A stretch of DNA of 64,000 nt from Nocardia sp. NBC_00403 (GTDB lineage: Bacteria > Actinomycetota > Actinomycetes > Mycobacteriales > Mycobacteriaceae), in contig NZ_CP107939.1 of NCBI RefSeq assembly GCF_036046055.1, positions 4,464,001-4,528,000 on the forward strand, given 5' to 3'. The notes beneath the pieces are model-generated. The model had not been told where the DNA came from. It ran no database searches and saw nothing but the letters and a program-made list of their open reading frames with translations. The position numbers were made by a program, and so were the translations under genes. Below, piece by piece: positions 18,027 through 25,546 of the stretch (positions within the stretch are counted from its first letter, which is position 1; each line of letters begins with the position of its first letter).

Positions 18027-18236
18027 ATGTCGGCACCGCTACTCCGGAAGGTCACGGCTGCACTGCACTGGATCCCGCCGGCGGCCTGACCTATAAGACC
18101 CGGCAGCTGCAACGCCTACCAGGACGGCACCCATGTCCAATTCTCTTGTGGTGGAACCGAAGTCTTGATGATCGGCACACCGCCGAAGACAGTCGGCGAG
18201 CCGATGGCGACGACGCGGCTCGGTGACAGTCGATAG
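18027..18236 (+). pseudogene. Remnant of a small secreted or hypothetical protein with an in-frame TGA
   Basis: The frame from the ATG at 18027 encodes MSAPLLRKVTAALHWIPPAA, then meets TGA at 18087-18089. In the same frame it goes on with GSCNAYQDGTHVQFSCGG, TEVLMIGTPPKTVGEPMA and a TAG at 18234-18236. The downstream part looks like a real protein end with a possible cysteine pair. I infer a decayed gene, since no SECIS-like evidence or other sign of recoding was seen. Alternatively, only the second half is real and joins another frame upstream. The family is not recognised. Confidence 0.4.
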
Positions 18237-18245
18237 GCTTCGGCA

Positions 18246-19751
18246 ATGCGACGCCGAAAGCGCAGGACTTCGAGCGCGCGGCTGCACGGGCGGACGAACG
18301 GCCTGGATCGGCTGCTCGTAGACCGCAGCGCGCGGGTGCCACCCACCGCAGCCGACCGTTTACTGCGGAGCCTGAGCATGAGCGCCAACTACAGCCGATT
18401 GTGGATGGGAGTGGCCGCCGCCCTCGTCGTGGTCGGTGGTCGTGCCCCGCGGCGCGGTGCGGTACGTGGGCTGCTCGCGGTGAGTGTCGCGAGTGCGGTG
18501 GCCAATGGCATTGCCAAACCATTGCTTCCGCGGCGCCGACCGCCGGACGAGTCGGTGCCCTTCGTGCGCAGACTGGTTTCACCGCCGGTGTCGTCGTCGT
18601 TTCCTTCGGGACACGCCGCCTCGGCCGCGGCTTTCGCGGCGGGTGTCGCGCTCGAATCGCCGACGGCGGGGGTTCTGGTCGCGCCGATTGCGCTGGCGGT
18701 CGGATATTCGCGGGTGCACATAGGGGTGCATTGGCCATCGGACGTCGTCGCAGGTGCGGCGCTCGGGAGTGCGATTGCCCTAGCAACTCGCCGCTGGTGG
18801 GCGGCGCGTCCCGACGATCCGGCGACGCTCGGGCCGAGCGCACGGATCGAGCCGGTGCAGGGCGGGAACGGGCTGCTCCTGGTCGGCAACCCGTTCTCCG
18901 GCAGTGGTGCCGCCGACGACGCCCTGCAACAGCTGCGGACGCGCCTGCCCGCGGCGCAGGTCCTCGAGCTCGACCCCGAGGCCGACCTCGAGGCGCAACT
19001 CGGGGATCTGCTCGGCCGCGAGCACATCGTCGCGCTCGGTGTCCTCGGCGGCGACGGGACCGTGTCGAGCGTGGCGGCCGCAGCCGTGCACCACCGACTG
19101 CCCCTCGCGGTGTTCGCGGGCGGCACACTCAACCATTTCGCGCGCGACGCGGGCGTCGAGGACATGGCACGGACGCTGCGGGCCCTCGACGCGGGGGAGG
19201 TGGTCCGGATCGACACCGCCCGCGTGCAATTCGACCGATCCGAACCCCAAACCTTCATCAACACAGCCAGTCTCGGCGGCTACCCGGACTTCGTCCGACT
19301 GCGTGAGCGGTGGGAGACACGCATCGGCAAATGGCCCGCCGCGGGAATTGCCATGGTGCGACTACTTTTTCGCGCGCAGCCATTGCACACCACTATCGAT
19401 GGCGCGCGCACGGCCATCTGGATGCTGTTCGTCGGTAACGGCCGCTACCATCCGTCGCACCAGATCCCGATGTCGCGCCCCGAAATCCACCGCGGCACCC
19501 TCGACATCCGCTATCTGCGCGCTGACCTCGCTTTCTCGCGTACCCGGCTGATCTGGGCGACCCTCACCGGAACGCTGGAACGCTCGGCGACCTACGTCCA
19601 CCGCCAGGCCGATCGGCTCGATGTCGGCGTCGCCTATGCTCCCGTGTCGTTGGCCACCGACGGCGAGGTCGACCATCGCGGCAAGGACTTCACCTTCACC
19701 AGTCAACCTGCCGCGCTCACTCTGTTCCGGCCACCGGACGAGAACTCCTGA
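18246..19751 (+). CDS. PAP2 phosphatase - diacylglycerol kinase fusion
   Basis: The 501-residue protein joins two lipid enzymes. The N-terminal half is a membrane type 2 phosphatidic acid phosphatase with all three motifs: KPLLPRRRPP (about 91), SSFPSGHAAS (about 118) and SRVHIGVHWPSDV (about 155). The C-terminal half, from about residue 205, is a DAGK/YegS-like kinase with LVGNPFSGSG, GVLGGDGTVSS and AGGTLNHFARD for ATP binding and catalysis. The two halves could interconvert phosphorylated and dephosphorylated lipids such as diacylglycerol or prenyl phosphates at the membrane. The fusion is known in actinobacteria. It starts 10 bases after the preceding remnant ends. Confidence 0.9.
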   Translation: MRRRKRRTSSARLHGRTNGLDRLLVDRSARVPPTAADRLLRSLSMSANYSRLWMGVAAALVVVGGRAPRRGAVRGLLAVSVASAVANGIAKPLLPRRRPPDESVPFVRRLVSPPVSSSFPSGHAASAAAFAAGVALESPTAGVLVAPIALAVGYSRVHIGVHWPSDVVAGAALGSAIALATRRWWAARPDDPATLGPSARIEPVQGGNGLLLVGNPFSGSGAADDALQQLRTRLPAAQVLELDPEADLEAQLGDLLGREHIVALGVLGGDGTVSSVAAAAVHHRLPLAVFAGGTLNHFARDAGVEDMARTLRALDAGEVVRIDTARVQFDRSEPQTFINTASLGGYPDFVRLRERWETRIGKWPAAGIAMVRLLFRAQPLHTTIDGARTAIWMLFVGNGRYHPSHQIPMSRPEIHRGTLDIRYLRADLAFSRTRLIWATLTGTLERSATYVHRQADRLDVGVAYAPVSLATDGEVDHRGKDFTFTSQPAALTLFRPPDENS

Positions 19752-19885
19752 CCCGCTGGTTGTTCCGATCGAGGAGCTCGATGGTGGCCCGCTGGCGCGG
19801 TGGGCGCCGACCCGATCCGGTCATCGAAGCGTGGACCATCGGCACCTGGTTCGCAGGTGGCCGACCCGCCGCGGCATGACGCCGG

Positions 19886-21196
19886 TCAGAGATCGGGCAG
19901 CCAGTTGCCGTGGAAGCCGTGCGGGACGCGGGCGGGCAGGTGGATGGTGGCAACTGGTGGCGCGGCCAGGTCTGTCGCATCGAGCACAGCCAGGTCGCTG
20001 CGATCGGTATCGGCGTCGTATACGTAGGTCATCAGATAGCCGGCGCCGCCGGGTCGCGCGTCGGCAGGGGCGAAAGCAGCTTCGCCGGGGAGCTGTCCCG
20101 CGCGGAACTCGTGTGTGGTCCGGCTGCCGGTATGCAGGTCATAGCGGATCAATGCGCCGGTCCCGGATTCGCCGGACACCGTGACGTGTCCGAAGCGGGC
20201 GTCCAGTCCGGCCAGTCGATCGTCGATTCGTGGGAACTCCGCGGCGCGGTCGTCGAGTTGCTCTTCGGTGACAGTGCCAGTGGTCAGGTCGATGGTCCAG
20301 CGCCAGAGGCTGGCCTCGTCGTAGGTGTGTGATTCGGTGCGCCACAGCTGTGGGTAGCGCATCACATGCAGCACGATGTGCCCCGGTTCGTCGTGGGCGT
20401 TGAGCGAGTGGAAGACGTAGCAGGGATCGATGGGGAACCAGCGGATCTCACCGTGCGGATCGTCCCGACGCAGCACACCGAGGCGGGCCGGGTAGTCGTC
20501 GCGCCACCGGAATGGCATTCCCGCCCCGGCTTTCGCGGTCTCGATGTCGAAAACCACCGGCAAATCCATGAATACGACGTGCTCCGCGGTGAGGTTGAAG
20601 TCGTGGTGCATGGTGGCAGCGGGTACGTCGACGGGGCGGGTGAGCAGTAGATTGCCCGCGGCGTCGGCGCGGTGATAGGTCAGGTAGGTCGGTCCGGTGA
20701 CGTCGTAGCCGAAGAAATGCAGCTCACCGGTGGCCGGGCAGGTCTTCGGGTGCGCTGTCATCGCGGTGCGCAGCTTGCCCTGAAAGTCGAAGGGGCCCAC
20801 GGTGTCCAGCTCACAGGTCAATTCGTACGGGTAGGATGATTCGACCAGTGCCAGCGTGTGTCCCGCATGTCGGATGATGTGGGTGTTGGCGACGCCGGCC
20901 GCGAGATCCCTGTTGCCTTCGCTGTCGTAGCTACGGGCTCCGTCGGTGAAGGTGGAGGTGCGGACCCACCGGTTGCGATAGGAGATCGCGCGCCCGTTGT
21001 GTAACCGGACACCGTGCACCATCCCGTTCCCGAGGAACCAGTGTGACGAGGCGGCGGCGTGCGGATTCGGGCCGTTGCGCAGGTACCAGCCGCTCAGCTC
21101 GGCCGGAATCCGGCCGGTGACCGATAGCTCATAGGCGGTGAGTTCCTCGGTGACGGGCGCGTAGTTGCCGATCAGGTGGGGGAGCGGAGTAGTCAT
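19886..21196 (-). CDS. Carotenoid oxygenase family protein (RPE65/CCD type)
   Basis: From the ATG at 21196 the protein has 436 residues. The N-terminal LSGWYLRNGPNPHAAASSHWFLGNGMVHGVRL is the family hallmark. Four Fe(II)-binding histidines can be placed in TAHPKTCPATGEL, MHHDFNLTAEH, VFHSLNAHDE and PHGFHGNWLP. The enzyme cleaves a carbon-carbon double bond of a carotenoid, apocarotenoid or stilbene with oxygen, giving aldehydes. The upstream neighbour, 26 bases away on the same strand, is a small membrane protein, and a divergent PadR repressor faces the pair, so this is probably an inducible operon. The substrate is unknown. Confidence 0.93.
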   Translation of the reverse strand: MTTPLPHLIGNYAPVTEELTAYELSVTGRIPAELSGWYLRNGPNPHAAASSHWFLGNGMVHGVRLHNGRAISYRNRWVRTSTFTDGARSYDSEGNRDLAAGVANTHIIRHAGHTLALVESSYPYELTCELDTVGPFDFQGKLRTAMTAHPKTCPATGELHFFGYDVTGPTYLTYHRADAAGNLLLTRPVDVPAATMHHDFNLTAEHVVFMDLPVVFDIETAKAGAGMPFRWRDDYPARLGVLRRDDPHGEIRWFPIDPCYVFHSLNAHDEPGHIVLHVMRYPQLWRTESHTYDEASLWRWTIDLTTGTVTEEQLDDRAAEFPRIDDRLAGLDARFGHVTVSGESGTGALIRYDLHTGSRTTHEFRAGQLPGEAAFAPADARPGGAGYLMTYVYDADTDRSDLAVLDATDLAAPPVATIHLPARVPHGFHGNWLPDL

Positions 21197-21222
21197 GGGC
21201 GACACCGATCTATCGCGGGGAG

Positions 21223-21783
21223 TCAGGAAAGAGGCTGGCCGGGCGCTTGCGCCCGGCCCTGGATATAGGCGACATAGCGGATGGTGAACACCATCGGGAT
21301 CACGAAGGCGGCCACCTGTGCGCCGCTGCGCAGCGTCGAGGAGGAGTGGGCCAGAACAGCCAGGGCGATGCCGCCGACGGCGAAGCTCGCAGTCCACACG
21401 GAGGTGATGATGTAGCCGGTGCGGATGAAGACCGGGTGTTCCCAGAGGTCGCGCGGCGTGGTCTGTTTGGCGATACCCAGCGTGAACGGCATCCGCACGG
21501 CCAAGGAAACACCCGCGATAATCGCGAGCACACCGGAGGAGATCGCTGGGGTATAGGGGTGCAGGGCGGTGTTCGGGTCGGCGAAGGCGAGCACCGTCAG
21601 TGCGGCGAAGAACAGGGCCGAACCGATATCGATGATCATGGCCTCCACGCGCAGGCCCGCCCTGGTCTGCTGGGCGATGGTGACGGCGGAGATGCCGAAG
21701 GCGATCAGTGCCGCCCACTGCCAGTGCGCGGACGGGATCACGGCGTAGGCGATCCAGGGTGCGAAGGTGCGCAGGTACGACAT
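21223..21783 (-). CDS. Small multi-pass membrane protein beside carotenoid oxygenase
   Basis: The start at 21783 follows GAGGAG by nine bases. The longer frame to 21852 runs through the operator and is rejected. The 186-residue protein has about five or six hydrophobic helices, among them IAYAVIPSAHWQWAALIAFGISAV, IIDIGSALFFAALTVLAFA and IRTGYIITSVWTASFAVGGIALAVLA. I do not recognise a named family; it resembles the 'DUF3159/intracellular septation A'-type membrane proteins of actinobacteria only loosely. It is first in a two-gene operon with the carotenoid oxygenase, so a role in handling a lipophilic substrate is an inference. Confidence 0.75.
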   Translation of the reverse strand: MSYLRTFAPWIAYAVIPSAHWQWAALIAFGISAVTIAQQTRAGLRVEAMIIDIGSALFFAALTVLAFADPNTALHPYTPAISSGVLAIIAGVSLAVRMPFTLGIAKQTTPRDLWEHPVFIRTGYIITSVWTASFAVGGIALAVLAHSSSTLRSGAQVAAFVIPMVFTIRYVAYIQGRAQAPGQPLS

Positions 21784-21809
21784 GTTCGTGGAGCTCCTCG
21801 TGCCGTGAT

Positions 21810-21868
21810 ATTCCAGTTCTGACATGTCTAAATTAGAGAGTGGTATCTCCACATGTCAATAGTGGAAT
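21810..21868. promoter_or_regulatory. Inverted pair of PadR operator candidates
   Basis: ATTCCA-gttc-TGACATGT (21810-21827) and, on the other strand, ATTCCA-ctat-TGACATGT (21868-21851) are two copies of one 18-bp site with 14 invariant bases in the core. They lie head to head with 23 bp between them. They occupy the divergent gap between the carotenoid-oxygenase operon and the padR gene. Each also contains the ACATGT palindrome. Confidence 0.8.
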
Positions 21869-21881
21869 GTAGGGTGACGGC

Positions 21882-22424
21882 ATGAGCCTTCGATACGCCC
21901 TGCTCGGTCTGCTGGCCGACCGCCCGGCCAGTGGCTATGACTTGCTGCAGCGATTCAAGGGTTCGCTGGCCAACGTCTGGCCTGCGACGCAGAGCCAGAT
22001 CTATACCGAGCTCGCCAAGCTGGCCGACGCGGATTTCATTGCCGTGTCGGACGAAGGGCCCCGTGGCCGCAAGGAGTACACGCTCACCGATGCCGGTCGG
22101 GTCGATCTCCGAGATTGGCTGACCGACACCAAGCCGAAACGTGTGGTGCGCAACGAGATGCTGCTGCGCGTGTTCTTCCTCGGTGTCATCCCGCAGGAGC
22201 AGGCGCGCGAATACCTCTCCGACATCGAGGCCGGATCCGCCAAAGGCGTCGCGGCTCTTGCGGAGCTGGAGGCGACCACTGACTGGGATGACAACGACCT
22301 GTCCAACTACGGCCGGATGGCGATGGTGTGGGGTCAGCGGTTCTATGCGATGAATCAGCAGTGGGCGCAGTGGGCGCTCGATCAGCTGCCGCCGGGTGGC
22401 AAGTCCGAAGATGTTTCAAGCTGA
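21882..22424 (+). CDS. PadR family transcriptional regulator
   Basis: The 180-residue protein has the PadR winged helix at residues 1-80 (LRYALLGLLADRPASGYDLLQRF, QSQIYTELAKLADADFI, GRKEYTLTDAGR) and a C-terminal helical dimerisation arm of the PadR/Vir type (residues 95-175). Family members repress a divergent gene until a phenolic or drug-like ligand binds. The divergent operon here encodes a carotenoid oxygenase and a membrane protein, with two matching sites in between, so a substrate-responsive repressor is likely. Confidence 0.92.
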   Translation: MSLRYALLGLLADRPASGYDLLQRFKGSLANVWPATQSQIYTELAKLADADFIAVSDEGPRGRKEYTLTDAGRVDLRDWLTDTKPKRVVRNEMLLRVFFLGVIPQEQAREYLSDIEAGSAKGVAALAELEATTDWDDNDLSNYGRMAMVWGQRFYAMNQQWAQWALDQLPPGGKSEDVSS

Positions 22425-22597
22425 GGCCCCGGAAAGCTCTGAATTCTGAATCAATAACGTCAATATAGCTAAATCTGAGAACTATATTCATCTATCTAGA
22501 TCTGATCTTGCATAATCTTCATACTCACTCGTGTGGTGATCCCCGCCTCATCGGGGGCATCGATCGCAATCCGACGAATCGACGTTCAGGAGTCTTG
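22425..22597 (+). promoter_or_regulatory. AT-rich leader of the alanine dehydrogenase gene
   Basis: Bases 22440-22525 are strikingly AT-rich for this genome (AATCAATAACGTCAATATAG, CTATATTCATCTATCTAGA, GCATAATCTTCATA). AT-rich multi-site leaders are typical targets of Lrp/AldR-type regulators, and an aldR gene lies at the other end of ald. CATAATCT near 22511 is a possible -10 element. CAGGAG at 22587-22592 is the ribosome site. Confidence 0.55.
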
Positions 22598-23704
22598 GTG
22601 AAGATCGGAATTCCTCGCGAGGTAAAGAATCACGAGTACCGGGTCGCGTGCACACCCGCCGGGGTGCACGAGTTGGTTTCCCGTGGACACGAGGTATACA
22701 TCGAGGCAGGGGCCGGTCGCGGCTCGGCGTTCGAGGACGAGGCATACGGGGTTCTCGGCGCGCGCGTGCTGGAATCCGCCGACGAGGTATGGAGCGTTGC
22801 CGACCTGGTGCTCAAGGTGAAAGAGCCGGTGGCCGAGGAGTATTCGCGGATGCGCGAGGACCAGGTGCTGTTCACCTATCTGCACCTGGCGGCGTCCAAG
22901 GATTGCACCGACGCACTGCTGAAGTCCGGCATCACCTCGATCGCCTACGAGACGGTCACCGGCCGGGACGGGTCGCTGCCACTGCTGGCTCCGATGAGCG
23001 AGGTCGCGGGCCGGCTTGCTCCGCAGGCGGGCGCCTACCACCTGATGCGCAGCGGCGGTGGACGCGGCGTGCTGATGGGTGGTGTGCCGGGTGCGCGGCC
23101 CGCCAAGGTGGTCGTGCTCGGTGCGGGCGTCGCCGGTAGCAATGCGATCGCCGTCGCCGTGGGTATGCACGCGGATGTGACGGTCCTCGACCTGAATATC
23201 GCGAGGCTGCGTGAGGTGGACGCCCAGTACCGGGGACAGGTGCGCACCATCATCTCCAACAGCTTCGAGGTGGAGAACCTGGTCCGGGAAGCCGATCTGG
23301 TGATCGGTGCGGTGCTGGTGCCGGGTGCGAAGGCGCCCACGCTGGTGTCCAATGAGCTTGTCGCGCAGATGAAGCCGGGCTCGGTGCTGGTCGACATCGC
23401 GATCGATCAGGGTGGCTGCTTCGCGGATTCCCGGCCGACCACCCATGCGGACCCGACCTATCGGGTGCACGAGTCGGTCTTCTATTGCGTGGCCAATATG
23501 CCCGGCGCGGTGCCCTACACCTCGACCGTCGCGCTCACCAATGCCACACTGCCGTACGCGATTTCGATCGCCGATCGCGGATGGCGCGACGCGACGGCCG
23601 CGGATGCCGGCCTGGCGAACGGGCTCAGCACCCACAAGGGTGTGCTGCTGTCCGAATCGGTCGCTGCCGCACACGGTTACGTGGCGCAGCAGCTGGCCGC
23701 CTAG
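22598..23704 (+). CDS. ald: Alanine dehydrogenase
   Basis: The GTG at 22598, five bases after CAGGAG, gives 368 residues beginning VKIGIPREVKNHEYRVACTP, the standard family N-terminus. LFTYLHLAASK carries the catalytic histidine near residue 96. VVVLGAGVAGSNAIAVAVGM (about 170-190) is the NAD-binding motif, and NMPGAVPYTSTVALTNATLPY is the conserved C-terminal block. The enzyme converts L-alanine to pyruvate and ammonia with NAD; in mycobacteria it also reduces glyoxylate under low oxygen. The gene converges with aldR, and the stop codons overlap by four bases. Confidence 0.96.
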   Translation: MKIGIPREVKNHEYRVACTPAGVHELVSRGHEVYIEAGAGRGSAFEDEAYGVLGARVLESADEVWSVADLVLKVKEPVAEEYSRMREDQVLFTYLHLAASKDCTDALLKSGITSIAYETVTGRDGSLPLLAPMSEVAGRLAPQAGAYHLMRSGGGRGVLMGGVPGARPAKVVVLGAGVAGSNAIAVAVGMHADVTVLDLNIARLREVDAQYRGQVRTIISNSFEVENLVREADLVIGAVLVPGAKAPTLVSNELVAQMKPGSVLVDIAIDQGGCFADSRPTTHADPTYRVHESVFYCVANMPGAVPYTSTVALTNATLPYAISIADRGWRDATAADAGLANGLSTHKGVLLSESVAAAHGYVAQQLAA

Positions 23705-24237
23705 GGGAATATGCGGTTTCGCGGCCGTACGTGCTCGAAAATGAGGATCGTTTCGGTCGAGGCGACCGCGGGATGCGCGCTCAGATGGTTGAGCACGAAA
23801 ACCCGCAGCCCGTCGCTGTTCGCCGTGGCGACATGGATCAGGTAGTCATCGGCGCCCGCGATGAAATACACATTCAGCACCTCGTCGAGTTCGGACAATT
23901 GCTCTCCGAACTGGGCGAGGTGCTGGCGCGCGTTGCCGTGCACGCGAACCGCGATCATGGCCTGTAGGTTCCGGCCGAGCGCGGCCGGATCGATATCGGC
24001 GTGGAACCCCCGGATCACGCCGCGTTCGACCAGCGATCTGACTCGACCGAGACAGGTCGATGGCGCGATCCCCGCGATCGCGGCGAGGGCATTGTTGGTG
24101 ATGCGTCCATCGCGCGCGAGCTGATCGAGCAGGACCCGGTCGATGTCATCGATCGGGACGACCTGACTCGGCTTGCTGGTGACGGCCGGTACCGCAGGCG
24201 TCTCGTTCTTCCGCACAACCTCGACGGTACAGAACAT
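23701..24237 (-). CDS. aldR: Lrp/AsnC family regulator, probable AldR
   Basis: The ATG at 24237 gives 178 residues, the size of mycobacterial AldR; the frame open to 24492 adds only arginine-rich shadow. The helix-turn-helix spans about residues 28-80 (IDDIDRVLLDQLARDGRITN, LAAIAGIAPSTCLGRVRSL). A RAM-type ligand domain follows (ALGRNLQAMIAVRVHGNARQ, VLNVYFIAGADDYLIHVAT). In mycobacteria, AldR controls ald in response to alanine. Adjacency to ald supports the same role, although here the genes converge, whereas they diverge in M. tuberculosis. Confidence 0.88.
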   Translation of the reverse strand: MFCTVEVVRKNETPAVPAVTSKPSQVVPIDDIDRVLLDQLARDGRITNNALAAIAGIAPSTCLGRVRSLVERGVIRGFHADIDPAALGRNLQAMIAVRVHGNARQHLAQFGEQLSELDEVLNVYFIAGADDYLIHVATANSDGLRVFVLNHLSAHPAVASTETILIFEHVRPRNRIFP

Positions 24238-24475
24238 CGTTCGCCGGATCTGCCGCTCGACAAACAATATTCGGAGGCTATTTCGGCAGCCTCGGTATAC
24301 GATCGACCGGTGAACACGTACTGGCATGTCGTCACTCCGCCGCCGTGCGCCTGACCGGGCGCACCTGCTGACTTCTCGACAAAGATTCCCGGCTGACCCG
24401 CGAGGGTAGTCCGGGCTGTGTCGTGCGCCCGTTTCGAATCCACCTCCCACCGGAATTCGACGGAAGTTCACGACT

Positions 24476-25450
24476 GTGCCGAATCGCACCACGTCTCTGC
24501 CTGTTTCCCAGTCCGTTCACCGCCCGCGGTCCAGCTTCTTCAGTGGGCCGATGCCTATCCTCGCCGCCTCGGTGTTCTGGGGTACGACGGGAACCGCGGG
24601 CTCCTTGGCCCCGGCGGGCGCACCGGCCGCTGCCATCGGCTCGGCGGGCCTCGCCCTCGGCGGTCTGCTGCTATTTCTTTCCCACCGCGGCGCCCGCCTG
24701 CGATGTACCCGCGCCGAGCGGGGATTGCTGTTGCTCGCAGCGGTGGCGATCGCGGGCTATCCGATCACCTTCTATCCGGCCGTCGCGCGCACGGGCGTTG
24801 CCGTCGCCACCGTGATCACTCTCGGCAGCGCCCCGGTCTTTGCCGGTCTGCTCGCCTGGATCATCGGGCGAGCCCGCCCGAGCAGGCGGTGGCTCTGTGC
24901 CACGGCCGCGGCTGTGCTCGGCTGCGCAGTTCTGGTGCTCGGCCCCGAACTCAGCGGTGGGAGCGCCCCGGTGGATCTCGCGGGCATCGTGCTCGCCGCT
25001 GTCGGTGGGTTGTGCTATGCCGTCTACTCGCTGATCAGCGCGCGACTCATCGCGCGAGGCCACGCGTCCAACTCGGTGATGGGGACGATGTTCGGCATCG
25101 GTGGCCTGCTGGTGCTGCCGGTCGTGCTCGGCACCGACATGTCCTGGCTGTTGACCCTGCGCGGGGCGGCGGTGGCGCTGCATCTTGCGGTGTTCCCGAC
25201 GTTCGTCGCCTACCGCCTGTTCGGCTACGCCCTGCGGCACACCACAGCGCAGGTGGTCGTCACATTGACCTTCGCCGAGCCTGCCGTCGCGGCTTTGCTT
25301 GGGGTTGTCGTCGTCGGTGAACGCCTGCCGATGGTGTCCTGGGGTGGGTTGGCGGTGCTGGCTCTCGCACTCGTGATGCTCGCTGTGCCCACGCGCTCAC
25401 GCCGAGATCGGCTGCGCACGGGTGCCGAATCGGGCAGCCCGGTGAGCTGA
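24476..25450 (+). CDS. EamA/DMT family transporter
   Basis: The 324-residue protein starts at a GTG and has ten predicted membrane helices in two EamA repeats, the first beginning GPMPILAASVFWGTTGTAGSLAPAG and the second near residue 165 (VDLAGIVLAAVGGLCYAVYSLISARLI). The repeat ends in FAEPAVAALLGVVVVGERL, the typical closing motif. These drug/metabolite transporters mostly export amino acids or metabolites. Its place between aldR and an amino-acid permease fits amino-acid export but does not prove it. It converges with the permease at 25547, with a shared hairpin between. Confidence 0.9.
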   Translation: MPNRTTSLPVSQSVHRPRSSFFSGPMPILAASVFWGTTGTAGSLAPAGAPAAAIGSAGLALGGLLLFLSHRGARLRCTRAERGLLLLAAVAIAGYPITFYPAVARTGVAVATVITLGSAPVFAGLLAWIIGRARPSRRWLCATAAAVLGCAVLVLGPELSGGSAPVDLAGIVLAAVGGLCYAVYSLISARLIARGHASNSVMGTMFGIGGLLVLPVVLGTDMSWLLTLRGAAVALHLAVFPTFVAYRLFGYALRHTTAQVVVTLTFAEPAVAALLGVVVVGERLPMVSWGGLAVLALALVMLAVPTRSRRDRLRTGAESGSPVS

Positions 25451-25503
25451 GCCGGTTCGGTGCCGGTCATGCCGTAAGGGCTCACGTCATGGGCCCGAAA
25501 ACA

Positions 25504-25539
25504 CGATAGGGGTGGCGCGAGTACGCGCCACCCCTATCG
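25504..25539 (-). terminator. Bidirectional terminator, perfect 16-bp stem
   Basis: CGATAGGGGTGGCGCG (25504-25519) and its exact complement (25524-25539) form a 16-bp stem with the loop AGTA. It lies eight bases past the permease stop on the minus strand, where a TGTTTTC tract follows. It also lies 54 bases past the plus-strand EamA gene. It probably ends both. Confidence 0.88.
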
Positions 25540-25546
25540 CCCCTCA

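Noticed and set aside
18087..18089. Selenocysteine at the in-frame TGA
   Set aside because: No selenoprotein family match and no convincing stem-loop directly after the codon.
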